From contig CACLAD010000004.1 in assembly GCA_902604715.1 (NCBI GenBank), positions 28,142-92,141 of the forward strand: a DNA stretch of 64,000 bases, in the 5' to 3' direction. This DNA comes from an uncultured Bacteroidota bacterium (GTDB taxonomy: Bacteria; Bacteroidota; Bacteroidia; Flavobacteriales; Flavobacteriaceae). Below, piece after piece: positions 45,344 through 54,042 of the stretch. The notes under the pieces are model-generated. The model saw nothing but the letters and a program-made list of their open reading frames with translations, had not been told where the DNA came from and made no database searches. Within the stretch, counting starts at the first letter, position 1, and each line of letters begins with the position of its first letter. The position numbers were made by a program, and so were the translations under genes.

Positions 45344-48300
45344 ATGAAATATTTGAAACTATTATTGGTTTCTTTAGTAATCCTTTTCTCTCATAATTTC
45401 ACTATGGGGCAAGGGTCTAAAGATGGTAAAAACGAAAAAAACCCTATTAAATCTGCGCTTAACGCATTTAAATTTAGAAGCATTGGGCCTGCGTTTATGT
45501 CTGGAAGAATTGCAGATATCGCAATCGATCCAAAAAATGAAAATGTATGGTATGTGGCTGTTGGATCTGGTGGTGTTTGGAAAACTGAAAACTCAGGAAC
45601 TACATGGACACCTTTAGCCGATAACATGCCCTTTTATTCTACAGGATGTATCACTATTGACCCACATAATAATGCGTCTATTTGGTTAGGTACAGGTGAA
45701 AATGTTGGTGGACGACATGTTGGTATTGGACATGGAGTATACCACAGTAAAGATGGTGGGAAATCATGGAAGGATATGGGTTTGAAAAAGTCTGAACATA
45801 TTTCAAAAATAATAGTACACCCTGATGATCCCAATACTGTTTGGGTTGCATCACAAGGCCCGCTATGGAGCCCTGGGGGTGAAAGAGGTTTATTTAAAAC
45901 AACTGATGGTGGGAAAACCTGGAAAAACACATTAGATATAAATGAGTGGACGGGTGTAACAGATATTGTTATTGACCCTAACAACCCTAACATACTGTAT
46001 GCTGCCAGCTGGCAAAAACATAGAAATGTTGCTGCACTAATTGGTGGTGGTCCCGGAACTTCTCTTTATAAGAGTATTGACGGTGGTGATAATTGGTCGA
46101 AAATTGATAAAGGCCTTCCAAGGTCTAACAAAGGAAAAATTGGACTTGCTATTTCTCCAATGCAGCCAAATGTTCTTTATGCTGCAGTAGAGCTTGATAA
46201 AAGAGCTGGTGCTGTTTACAGATCAGATAATAGTGGTGGTAGCTGGAAAAAAATGTCTGACACTGTTTCTGGTGGAACTGGACCTCACTACTATCAAGAA
46301 TTAGTGGCTTCGCCCCATGTGTTTGATAAAATTTATTTAATGAATGTTCGAGTATTAGTTTCTGATGATGGAGGAAAGAATTTTTACACTATGTCTGAAA
46401 GACAAAAACACTCTGACAATCATTCACTAACCTTTAAAGCAAATGATCCGAATTACATGTTAATTGGTACTGATGGTGGTATTTATGAGTCATTTGACGA
46501 CTCAGCTAGCTGGAAGTTTGTAGGAAATCTTCCTTTAACCCAATTCTATAAGCTAGCTGTTGATGATGCTGAACCTTTTTATAATATTTATGGTGGTACT
46601 CAGGACAACAACACTCAGGGGGGGCCATCAAGAACATTTGAGTACAGCGGAATTTCAAATTCTCACTGGTTTGTAGTACTAGGTGGTGATGGACACCAGC
46701 CTGCTACTGAGCCTGGAAATCCAGATATTATTTATGCTCAATCTCAACAAGGATATATAAATAGAATCGACATGACCAATGGAGAGGCTGTAAGCATAAG
46801 GCCCCAGGAAGATATTGATGAGCCTTATGAAAGGTTTAACTGGGACTCTCCTATTTTAGTTAGTTTTCATGACCCTAAAAGATTATACTTTGGAACCCAA
46901 AGAGTTTGGAGATCAGAAAACAGGGGAGATAGCTGGACGGCTATTTCTGGAGATCTAACAAAAGATGAGGAGAGGTTAACTCTTCCGATTATGGGTAGGG
47001 TTCAAAGTTTTGACAATGCATGGGATGTATATGCTATGTCAACATATAACACTGTTACTTCGTTATCTGAATCAAGAATTGATGAAAATATCCTTTATGC
47101 AGGAACTGATGACGGAATAATTCAGCACACTAGGGATGGTGGCAAAAACTGGACTAAGATGACTGTTGACAACTTACCTGGTACTCCATCAAGCGCTTTT
47201 GTCAATGATATTAAGGCTGACCTTCACGATACTGAGACTGCGTATGTGTTACTAGACAACCATAAGTTTGGAGATTATAAACCATATATGTTTAAGACAA
47301 CAAATGGTGGGAAAAAATGGATTTCTATAACAAAGGGAATCCCTGACGGCACTCTTCTTTGGAGAATTGTTCAGGATCATGTAAACCCTAATTTATTGTT
47401 TTTAGGCACTGAATACGGTGTATACATCAGTCTTGACCAAGGAGATAACTGGCATAAGTTTTCTAATGGTCTTCCAACAATTCCAGTAAGAGACTTAGCT
47501 ATTCAAAAAAGAGAAAACGATTTAGTGCTAGCCACTTTTGGTAGAAGCTTTTATGTGCTTGATGATTACAGTCCGCTAAGGGATATGACCCAAGAAAACT
47601 TAACAAATGATGGTGTTATTTTTGAGCCAAGAAAAGCTCTTCAGTTTAATCAGATTTATGGTGGCACTAGTAGTGATGGTGGTCAAACATATTATGCTAG
47701 CAACCCTCAATATGGAGCAAGCATCACATATTTTGTAAAAGATGCGCCTGAGTCGATGAAAGCAAAAAGGAAGAAATCTGAAAGAGCAAAAAAAGATGGA
47801 GATATTCCTTTCCCTGGTTGGGACGCTTTGGACGACGAGATGACTGAGCAGAAAAATCAAGTAGTTCTTGTGGTAAAAGACAAGAATGGGGAAATTGTAT
47901 CAAAGATTCCTGGCCCCTTAAGAAAAGGTGTTTCTAGGGTTAATTGGAATCTTACCAGCTCTATCCCAACCACTGTCAGAGCTACATCGAGAAGTTCAAG
48001 AAGAGGTTGGAGGGGTTCTGGAGGTGGAATAACCACTCAAGTAGACCCAGGAAAATACGACTTGTTTTTAATGAAAAGAGTTAATGGTGTGGTTAGCCAA
48101 ATTGCTGGGCCTGTAGAGCTTGAAGTTGAAAAAATCCGTTCTGGAACTTTAACAAACCCAATGAAAGAGCAGCATGACGAATATTATGCAAGCTTAGCTG
48201 AATTTTCGGCGGTTGTCGCATCATACCAATACAAGTTTGAAAAGTCAAAAGCAAGGGTTTCCACATATCAAGGGATGTTGATGCAAATAACAACTAATAT

Positions 48301-48610
48301 TCCTGAAGCTAGCAAAATGCTTTATGATTTAACCGAAACAATGAATGCTTTAGACAGAAAGGTTGGCGGGAGTGACGCTAAAGGAGAAATTGGTGAAAAA
48401 GACTTTCTAACCATAAGCGATAGGCTTTCTACTGCTAGAGGTGGGTGGTATCCAAATTCATATGGCCCAACAGAAACGCACATGCGAAGTTTTGATATTG
48501 CAAAAGAAATGTTCAATAGGGTAAAGCCTGAAATGGACACCTACTTTGAAAATGTAATGAAAGTAGGAAAGATCTTGGAGAAGGCCGGTGCTCCAATTGT
48601 GCTGGACTAA
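45344..48610 (+). CDS. Exported VPS10/sortilin-like BNR-repeat protein
   Basis: The protein has 1088 residues and a signal peptide (about 1-22). A VPS10/BNR beta-propeller (about 35-740) follows, built from repeats with the Asp-box pattern S.DGG..W (KDGGKSWKDMG, TDGGKTWKN, SIDGGDNWSKI, DQGDNWHKF). A C-terminal FN3/beta domain (about 790-930) and a helical end follow. Annotators often call these glycosyl hydrolases because of the BNR repeats, but no sialidase active-site arginines are evident. The function is unknown. It stands alone, ending at a clear terminator. Confidence 0.87.
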   Translation: MKYLKLLLVSLVILFSHNFTMGQGSKDGKNEKNPIKSALNAFKFRSIGPAFMSGRIADIAIDPKNENVWYVAVGSGGVWKTENSGTTWTPLADNMPFYSTGCITIDPHNNASIWLGTGENVGGRHVGIGHGVYHSKDGGKSWKDMGLKKSEHISKIIVHPDDPNTVWVASQGPLWSPGGERGLFKTTDGGKTWKNTLDINEWTGVTDIVIDPNNPNILYAASWQKHRNVAALIGGGPGTSLYKSIDGGDNWSKIDKGLPRSNKGKIGLAISPMQPNVLYAAVELDKRAGAVYRSDNSGGSWKKMSDTVSGGTGPHYYQELVASPHVFDKIYLMNVRVLVSDDGGKNFYTMSERQKHSDNHSLTFKANDPNYMLIGTDGGIYESFDDSASWKFVGNLPLTQFYKLAVDDAEPFYNIYGGTQDNNTQGGPSRTFEYSGISNSHWFVVLGGDGHQPATEPGNPDIIYAQSQQGYINRIDMTNGEAVSIRPQEDIDEPYERFNWDSPILVSFHDPKRLYFGTQRVWRSENRGDSWTAISGDLTKDEERLTLPIMGRVQSFDNAWDVYAMSTYNTVTSLSESRIDENILYAGTDDGIIQHTRDGGKNWTKMTVDNLPGTPSSAFVNDIKADLHDTETAYVLLDNHKFGDYKPYMFKTTNGGKKWISITKGIPDGTLLWRIVQDHVNPNLLFLGTEYGVYISLDQGDNWHKFSNGLPTIPVRDLAIQKRENDLVLATFGRSFYVLDDYSPLRDMTQENLTNDGVIFEPRKALQFNQIYGGTSSDGGQTYYASNPQYGASITYFVKDAPESMKAKRKKSERAKKDGDIPFPGWDALDDEMTEQKNQVVLVVKDKNGEIVSKIPGPLRKGVSRVNWNLTSSIPTTVRATSRSSRRGWRGSGGGITTQVDPGKYDLFLMKRVNGVVSQIAGPVELEVEKIRSGTLTNPMKEQHDEYYASLAEFSAVVASYQYKFEKSKARVSTYQGMLMQITTNIPEASKMLYDLTETMNALDRKVGGSDAKGEIGEKDFLTISDRLSTARGGWYPNSYGPTETHMRSFDIAKEMFNRVKPEMDTYFENVMKVGKILEKAGAPIVLD

Positions 48611-48630
48611 ATCAAGTTTTTAGTTAATAT

Positions 48631-48665
48631 AAGCCCTCGCCCTAATCAAGCGGGGGCTTTGTTTA
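48631..48665 (+). terminator. Intrinsic terminator after the VPS10-like gene
   Basis: AAGCCCTCGC (48631-48640) pairs with GCGGGGGCTT (48650-48659) with one G-U pair around a 9-base loop, followed by TGTTT. It lies 21 bases after the stop and is strikingly GC-rich for this DNA. Confidence 0.85.
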
Positions 48666-48719
48666 AGCATACGTTTCGTCTAAGGCATGGGAATTGATTG
48701 TATGTTTTGGTGTTAAAAA

Positions 48720-50705
48720 ATGAAAATGAAAAAAATAATAATAGCAATATTGGTTTTTAACTTTGTGTTTGAGTCGGCAAACAGCCAAAACAAAGAATCA
48801 ACCTATGATTATGTTAAGGCTTTTAAAACCGCTTTTTATACGAATCCCTCAACCGATTCAAGGTCTGTAAGCGGTAAACCAGGCTATAAATATTGGCAAA
48901 ACAGAGCTGATTACAATATTACTGTTGAATTAGACACTCTTTCCGACATAGTAATGGGAAAAGAAATAATTCGATATACCAACAATAGCCCCGATGAATT
49001 AGATTTTTTATGGCTTCAAATGGATCAAAATCTTTTTATGGAAAACTCAAGAGGTAATGCAATTATCCCTCTTAGAGGTAGCAGAAATGGGTCTAAGGGC
49101 CAAAAACTTGATGGTGGTTTTAAAATATCTGCTGTTCAAATTATCCCTGAAAGAGGAAATAAGAATCGTTCAATAATTGACATAAAATATGAGGTTTATG
49201 ATACTAGAATGAAGGTTATTTTACCAGAACCGCTAAAGGCAAACGGTGGAAAGCTCTCATTAAAGGTTGATTTTTCATTTTTATCACCTGACTATGGGTC
49301 AGACCGTATGGGAATCCTCAGAACCGATAATGGCAAAGTGTATACTATTGCTCAATGGTACCCTAGAATGTGTGTTTATGATGATTTAAGGGGTTGGAAT
49401 ATTTTACCTTACACGGGTCAAGGTGAGTTTTATTTAGAATATGGAGATTTCAATGTTAATATAACCGCACCTGCAGATCACATTGTTGTGTGTTCTGGGG
49501 AGCTGCTAAACCCTCTTGAGACCTACACGCTTGATCAGCTTGACAGGTGGGCTAAGGCTGAGGCAAGCGATGAAACAGTAATGATAAGAGCACCTGAAGA
49601 AATTAATGACCCAAGTTCAAGGCCTATGGGTAGAGAAATGATAACTTGGAGGTTTAGGATTGATAATGCCAGAGATGTTGCTTGGGCATCGTCTTCAGCG
49701 TTTGTTGTTGATGCTGCTAGGATTAATCTTCCTAGTGGAAAAAACTCGATGGCAATTTCTGCTTATCCTATTGAGAGTTATGGAGATAACGCTTGGGAAA
49801 GGTCCACCGAATATACCAAGTTTTCTGTTGAACACTACTCAGAAAGATGGTTTGAGTACCCATACCCTACCGCTATTAATGTTGCTGGAAATGTTAAAGG
49901 AATGGAATACCCTGGTGTATCTTTTTGCTACCATCTGTCCAAGGGTGAAAGGTTATGGGGTGTAACAGATCACGAATTTGGCCACAACTGGTTTCCGATG
50001 ATTGTAGGCTCAAATGAGAGATTATACGGCTGGATGGACGAGGGTTTTAACTCTTTTATAAATGATATTGCAACCAAAGAATTCAACAATGGTGAATATT
50101 ATCCTGGAAAGCCGAATCAGCATAGAAGGGCTATGATGTATGGTTTTTATTCAGACAAAGTTGAGCCGACAATTACTGCGCCGGACAACTTGATTGAGAA
50201 CAATATGGGCTTACAATATAGAAAAACAGCTATGGTTTTGTGGCTTTTAAGAGATAATGTTCTTGGCAAAAAAAGGTTTGATGATGCATTTAAAGAATAC
50301 ATACACCGTTGGTCTTATAAGCACCCTGCTCCTGATGATTTTTTCAGAACTATGGAAGATGTTTCTGGAGAGGACCTAAGTTGGTTCTGGAGAGGATGGA
50401 TTTTGAACAATTGGAGTGTTGATCAGGCAATTACAAACGTGGAGTATGTATTAGGAGATCCGGCTAAAGGAGCCTACATAACTGTAAAAAACATGAGGGA
50501 AATTCCAATGCCGCTAAATTTAGAAATTACAACGGTAAGCGGACAAAAAATCAGAAAGAGCCTGCCGGTTGAAATTTGGAAAAATAATATTGACTGGAAA
50601 TTTCTGGTTGAAACCTCGGAAGCATTTGAGAAAGTTATAGTTGATCCTGACTTTGAATACCCAGATGTTAACCCGCAAAATAATTACTGGTATAAGTCCG
50701 AATAA
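48720..50705 (+). CDS. M1-family metallopeptidase (first copy)
   Basis: The 661-residue gluzincin has a signal peptide (about 1-22). The exopeptidase-type motif GMEYPG is at 394-399, the zinc site HEFGH at 418-422 with the third ligand Glu441 in DEGFNSF, and a C-terminal helical or beta domain (WFWRGWILNN). It would trim peptides in the periplasm or on the surface. MKMKK contains two possible starts, 48720 and 48726. A homologous M1 gene lies at 60087. The next gene is convergent and directly adjacent. Confidence 0.93.
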   Translation: MKMKKIIIAILVFNFVFESANSQNKESTYDYVKAFKTAFYTNPSTDSRSVSGKPGYKYWQNRADYNITVELDTLSDIVMGKEIIRYTNNSPDELDFLWLQMDQNLFMENSRGNAIIPLRGSRNGSKGQKLDGGFKISAVQIIPERGNKNRSIIDIKYEVYDTRMKVILPEPLKANGGKLSLKVDFSFLSPDYGSDRMGILRTDNGKVYTIAQWYPRMCVYDDLRGWNILPYTGQGEFYLEYGDFNVNITAPADHIVVCSGELLNPLETYTLDQLDRWAKAEASDETVMIRAPEEINDPSSRPMGREMITWRFRIDNARDVAWASSSAFVVDAARINLPSGKNSMAISAYPIESYGDNAWERSTEYTKFSVEHYSERWFEYPYPTAINVAGNVKGMEYPGVSFCYHLSKGERLWGVTDHEFGHNWFPMIVGSNERLYGWMDEGFNSFINDIATKEFNNGEYYPGKPNQHRRAMMYGFYSDKVEPTITAPDNLIENNMGLQYRKTAMVLWLLRDNVLGKKRFDDAFKEYIHRWSYKHPAPDDFFRTMEDVSGEDLSWFWRGWILNNWSVDQAITNVEYVLGDPAKGAYITVKNMREIPMPLNLEITTVSGQKIRKSLPVEIWKNNIDWKFLVETSEAFEKVIVDPDFEYPDVNPQNNYWYKSE

Positions 50706-51173
50706 TTATATTGAAACAAAATAAATTATTGTCGGTAAAAAAACTATTGCTGACAAATAATCCACCCATTTCGGATGGTTTTCTGTTGAATGCCAATATG
50801 CGAGAAGCATTAATGGGGCTTGGAAAGGCATCCTTATTAAAGCTTGTGTTTTGGTTATGCCTAGTAGTTCTTGTGGAATTTCCGAAAGATATAGATATAC
50901 GTTTGCCGGAAAGACAATAATGAGATTAAAAATAAGGGTATATGCACCAATTTTCCTTGTCTTTTTGTTTAATATTAGTAGGCCTCCTGCAACCTCCAAA
51001 AAACCGGTAAGGTAAACAGCAAATCTTTTATATTCTATTTGTGGAGGAGTTATGTTTATAAAATATTGAGGGTCTACAAAATGCCTAACCCCAATAAACA
51101 AATACAAGAAACTCATTACCAAAACAGTGATCAATTTATAGTTTTTAATTAGGCCGTTTTTTCGGTTTGACAT
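50706..51173 (-). CDS. DoxX-like integral membrane protein
   Basis: The 155-residue protein has four hydrophobic helices. The first holds SFLYLFIGVRHFVDPQYF, the second AVYLTGFLEVAGGLLIL, a pattern typical of the DoxX/DUF417-like family. The function in this family is unclear; some members assist respiratory or thiosulfate oxidation. Its stop is next to that of the M1 peptidase with no spare base. Its start is 39 bases from a perfect FNR-type palindrome that lies between it and the divergent YceI gene. Confidence 0.82.
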   Translation of the reverse strand: MSNRKNGLIKNYKLITVLVMSFLYLFIGVRHFVDPQYFINITPPQIEYKRFAVYLTGFLEVAGGLLILNKKTRKIGAYTLIFNLIIVFPANVYLYLSEIPQELLGITKTQALIRMPFQAPLMLLAYWHSTENHPKWVDYLSAIVFLPTIIYFVSI

Positions 51174-51212
51174 TTGTCTACAATTAATTAAGTTTTAGAG
51201 AGTCTTCGTCTT

Positions 51213-51226
51213 TTGATTTGCATCAA
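51213..51226. promoter_or_regulatory. Perfect FNR/CRP-type palindrome TTGAT-N4-ATCAA
   Basis: TTGATTTGCATCAA at 51213-51226 is an exact match to the consensus of FNR-type regulators of the CRP/FNR superfamily; one extra T/A pair extends it on each side. It lies in the divergent region between the DoxX-like gene (39 bases away) and the yceI gene (64 bases away). An oxygen- or redox-responsive operator is inferred. Confidence 0.6.
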
Positions 51227-51290
51227 ATATAGTGTTTAGATCATAATTTCTCTTGTGGCACGATTTTTTATAATATGATAATAAAGAATC

Positions 51291-51851
51291 ATGAAAAAAT
51301 TAATATATATTTTAAGCCTAAGCTGTTTTTTTGGCTTTTCTCAAAATCAAGTAAACATAGAGGAAAGTTCTGTGAAATGGACAGGGGTACAGCTTTCAGG
51401 AAAATCACATTATGGCACACTTTTATTCAAGTCTGCTGACTTAAGTTTTAGCGATGAGAGATTAATTGGTGGTAACTTTGTAGTTGACATGACATCGCTT
51501 ACGGTTGACGATTTAACTGGAAGGGGTAAAAAGTCGCTTGAAGGGCACCTAAAGGCTGATGATTTTTTCTCTGTTAACGACTTTAATTTTTCTAAATTAG
51601 AACTGAACGCCGTTAATATGGTTTCAGAAAATGAATATAGTGCTGAAGGCGACCTTACAATTAAGGGTTATACCCACAAAGCAAAAGTTTCTTTCTACAA
51701 GGAAGATGATTCAAAAAATTTAAAGGCAAAGCTCGTCTTTGACAGATCAAAATATAATGTTCGCTATGGTTCAGGAAGCTTTTTTGAAAACCTAGGAGAT
51801 AAATTAATTCTTGATGATATTGAGCTAGAGGTAACTCTTGTAGTGATGTAA
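51291..51851 (+). CDS. YceI-family exported lipid-binding-type protein
   Basis: This 186-residue protein has a signal peptide (about 1-18, ending GFSQ) and a YceI lipocalin-like beta-barrel: SSVKWTGVQLSGKSHYGTL, GGNFVVDMTSLTVDDL, GHLKADDFFSV and AEGDLTIKGYTH. Family members bind isoprenoid lipids in the periplasm. It ends before a bidirectional terminator. Its promoter region carries an FNR-type palindrome. Confidence 0.93.
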   Translation: MKKLIYILSLSCFFGFSQNQVNIEESSVKWTGVQLSGKSHYGTLLFKSADLSFSDERLIGGNFVVDMTSLTVDDLTGRGKKSLEGHLKADDFFSVNDFNFSKLELNAVNMVSENEYSAEGDLTIKGYTHKAKVSFYKEDDSKNLKAKLVFDRSKYNVRYGSGSFFENLGDKLILDDIELEVTLVVM

Positions 51852-51873
51852 TAATTTTAGAATTAGTCCAATG

Positions 51874-51900
51874 AAAAACCCCTCAATTGAGGGGTTTTTT
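51874..51900. terminator. Bidirectional intrinsic terminator between yceI and the tRNA
   Basis: AAAACCCCTC and GAGGGGTTTT face each other around AATT, flanked by A-tracts on the left and T-tracts on the right. It can stop yceI transcription (plus) and tRNA transcription (minus). Confidence 0.88.
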
Positions 51901-51901
51901 G

Positions 51902-51975
51902 TGGTCCCACCTGGGCTCGAACCAGGGACCAAATGATTATGAGTCATCTACTCTAACCAACTGAGCTATAGGACC
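51902..51975 (-). tRNA. tRNA with CAU anticodon (Met elongator or Ile2)
   Basis: The minus strand folds as a 74-nt tRNA: acceptor GGTCCTA/TGGGACC with discriminator A, D-arm GCTCAGTTGGTTAGAGT, anticodon arm GATGA-CTCATAA-TCATT and T-arm CCTGG-TTCGAGC-CCAGG. CCA is not encoded. The anticodon CAT fits elongator Met or lysidine-modified Ile2. The variable loop region (TTGGTC) resembles Ile2 of E. coli, but identity cannot be decided by eye. Confidence 0.93.
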
Positions 51976-52021
51976 AAATGGTCTGCAATATTAATGAATG
52001 TTTTGTTAATGGCAAAACATA

Positions 52022-52423
52022 TTAAATTTCTTCACAAAGCTCAACAAGAACCCCATTAGTTGTTTTTGGGTGTAAGAAAACTATCATCTTGTTATCCGCT
52101 CCTTTTTTTGGGATTGTTGAAATAAATTCAAAACCTAATTTCTCTAGCCTTTCAACCTCTTGTTCAATACTATGAACATGAAGAGCAATGTGATGAACGC
52201 CTTCTTTTCTTTTTGATATAAAATTTTCTATTGTAGAATCGGGTGTCGTTGCATTAAGCAATTCGATTTTTTGATCAGCAATTTTGAAAAATGATGTTAC
52301 AACGCCTTCGGATTTTACTTCCTCTTGCTTGTAAGGTTTTTTTCCCAGTAGTTTTTCAAACAGGGCTTTAGATTTTTCTAAATCTTTAACCGCTATTCCA
52401 ATATGCTCAATTTTTTTAATCAC
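52022..52423 (-). CDS. mce: Methylmalonyl-CoA epimerase
   Basis: The 133-residue vicinal-oxygen-chelate enzyme interconverts (R)- and (S)-methylmalonyl-CoA in propionate/succinate metabolism. The metal ligands appear in IEHIGIAVKDL (His near residue 7), KIELLNA, GVHHIALHV and GVLVELCEE (final Glu), and the HPKTTNG motif is typical. It is divergent from rbfA. A TAAATTTG element (minus strand, 52428-52435) ends only 4 bases before the start, which would give a leaderless or nearly leaderless mRNA if used. Confidence 0.93.
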   Translation of the reverse strand: MIKKIEHIGIAVKDLEKSKALFEKLLGKKPYKQEEVKSEGVVTSFFKIADQKIELLNATTPDSTIENFISKRKEGVHHIALHVHSIEQEVERLEKLGFEFISTIPKKGADNKMIVFLHPKTTNGVLVELCEEI

Positions 52424-52427
52424 TATG

Positions 52428-52452
52428 CAAATTTAGTTTAATTTTATTTTTG
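52428..52452. promoter_or_regulatory. Divergent TAnnTTTG promoter elements for mce and rbfA
   Basis: TATTTTTG on the plus strand (52445-52452) matches the Bacteroidota -7 element TAnnTTTG, 36 bases before rbfA. On the minus strand TAAATTTG (52428-52435) matches the same element for mce. The -33 TTTG boxes are not clear, so these are moderate calls in AT-rich DNA. Confidence 0.4.
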
Positions 52453-52488
52453 TTTAAATTAAAGAGGCAAATGTTCTAATTTTATCAA

Positions 52489-52851
52489 ATGGAAACAACA
52501 AGACAAAAAAAGGTTTCAAAGCTTCTTCAAAAAGATATTGCAGAAATTTTACAAAACAAGCTCAAAAAGCAAGGAAACCATGGGGTTTTACTATCAATTA
52601 CCAAAGTTTTGGTTACTGTTGATTTTTCAATTGCAAAAATCTTTTTAAGCGTATTTCCGTCTGAAATGTCTCAGCAGGTTATGGGAGAGGTGTCAAAAAT
52701 GTCTAGCAGGATTAGGCATGAAGTAGCTCAAAAAGCAAAAAAACAGCTTAGAAAAGTGCCTGAACTATTATTTTTTCTAGATGACTCTCTAGATTATATT
52801 GAAAAAATTGAAGACTCTTTAAAGGGGCTTGACAACCCCTTAAAAAAATAG
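52489..52851 (+). CDS. rbfA: 30S ribosome-binding factor A
   Basis: The 120-residue KH-like protein helps mature 16S rRNA in the small subunit. It has TRQKKVSKLLQKDIAEILQ, the VTVDFSIAKIFLSVFP strand pair and the SSRIRHEVAQKAKKQLRKVPELLFFLDDSLD motif of RbfA. It lies 3 bases before a LolC-like permease gene, a common flavobacterial arrangement. Confidence 0.95.
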   Translation: METTRQKKVSKLLQKDIAEILQNKLKKQGNHGVLLSITKVLVTVDFSIAKIFLSVFPSEMSQQVMGEVSKMSSRIRHEVAQKAKKQLRKVPELLFFLDDSLDYIEKIEDSLKGLDNPLKK

Positions 52852-52854
52852 TTT

Positions 52855-54042
52855 ATGAATTTTTCCAGATACATATCGTTACGGTATTTTTTTACAAAAA
52901 GTAAAAACACTGCTGTGAACTACATGTCAATTCTTGCAATACTTGGTGTTATAATAAGCTCAGCTGCGATGCTTATAGTTCTGTCTGGTTTTAGTGGATT
53001 GAAAAGTTACAGCCTTGAATTTATTTCATCTATATCTCCAGAACTAAAGATTTCTCCAGCTAAAGGCAAGACTTTTGAATTTACTCCAGAAACAAAATCT
53101 TTTTTAGAAAAAGAAAACATAAAATATGGCTTGTCTTATGAGGACAAGGCTTTGATTTCAATAAACAAAAACAATAGGATAGTGAATGTTATGGGTGTTG
53201 ACGATGGTTTACCAGACAAAAATATTGACTCAATAATGTATCAAGGGAGGTGGTTTAATATGGGGGAAAATGAAATTGTTGTTGGCTGGGGTACTGCTTA
53301 TGATTTAGGTATCAGCACTATGGATGTTATAAATCCTGTTGTTATGTATGTTCCTAAGGCAGGAAAAGGTCAGGTTTTGTCTGAAAAAGATGTTATGAAT
53401 TCTCGTCGTGTTTTAACCGCTGGAATTTTTTCTTTAAACGAAGAGTTAAACAACAGCCTTGTTTTTTCAGATCTCAAGCTTACCAGAGAACTCTTTGGTC
53501 TTCAAAAACAGGCCGTTGGGTCTATTGATGTTTATAGCAAAGTAGAGTCGACAGAAAAAATAAAGTCTTTTTTTGGTTCTGATTTTGAGGTTGAAAACCA
53601 AATACAACAAAATGCCACTATTTATAAGATGCTTAACACTGAACAATTTGCCATCTACCTGATTTTTTCCTTAATAATTGTTGTTGCATTATTTAATGTT
53701 TTTGGTGCCCTAATGATGATGGGGGTTGAAAAAAGAAAAAACCTTCAAACATTACTCGTGTTAGGAGGGTCTAAAAATCAGGTCAGTAAAATATTCTTTT
53801 ATCAAGGTTTGATGATTTCGGTTTCTGGCTGCTTTATAGGGCTTTTAATTGGTTGCGGACTTCTTATATTGCAGCAAAAACTATCTCTTTTTATGATCAC
53901 ATCTACTCTTGCTTACCCTGTTGTTTTTGAGCCTAACAACTTCCTCTTTGTGTTTTTTATTGTAATTGTTTTAGGTTGTATTGCCTCTGCTTTAGTGTCA
54001 CATTATGTTAAAAGGAGTATTCCTCAAATTTCTCAGAAATAG
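52855..54042 (+). CDS. LolC/LolE-type ABC transporter permease (FtsX-like)
   Basis: This 395-residue permease has an N-terminal helix (about 20-45), a large periplasmic domain (about 50-265) and three C-terminal helices of the FtsX-like fold (FNVFGALMMMGVEKRKNLQTLLVLGGSKNQV between helices 2 and 3). It would extract lipoproteins from the inner membrane together with a LolD-like ATPase encoded elsewhere. It follows rbfA by 3 bases and overlaps dusB convergently over 35 bases. Confidence 0.88.
   Translation: MNFSRYISLRYFFTKSKNTAVNYMSILAILGVIISSAAMLIVLSGFSGLKSYSLEFISSISPELKISPAKGKTFEFTPETKSFLEKENIKYGLSYEDKALISINKNNRIVNVMGVDDGLPDKNIDSIMYQGRWFNMGENEIVVGWGTAYDLGISTMDVINPVVMYVPKAGKGQVLSEKDVMNSRRVLTAGIFSLNEELNNSLVFSDLKLTRELFGLQKQAVGSIDVYSKVESTEKIKSFFGSDFEVENQIQQNATIYKMLNTEQFAIYLIFSLIIVVALFNVFGALMMMGVEKRKNLQTLLVLGGSKNQVSKIFFYQGLMISVSGCFIGLLIGCGLLILQQKLSLFMITSTLAYPVVFEPNNFLFVFFIVIVLGCIASALVSHYVKRSIPQISQK

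Noticed and set aside
45344..48610. Calling the BNR-repeat protein a sialidase or glycosyl hydrolase
   Set aside because: Asp-box repeats alone do not show catalysis, and sialidase active-site residues are not evident.
51256..51274. TGGCAC suggestive of a sigma-54 -24 element before yceI
   Set aside because: The matching -12 GC element is missing (TTTA instead of TTGC).
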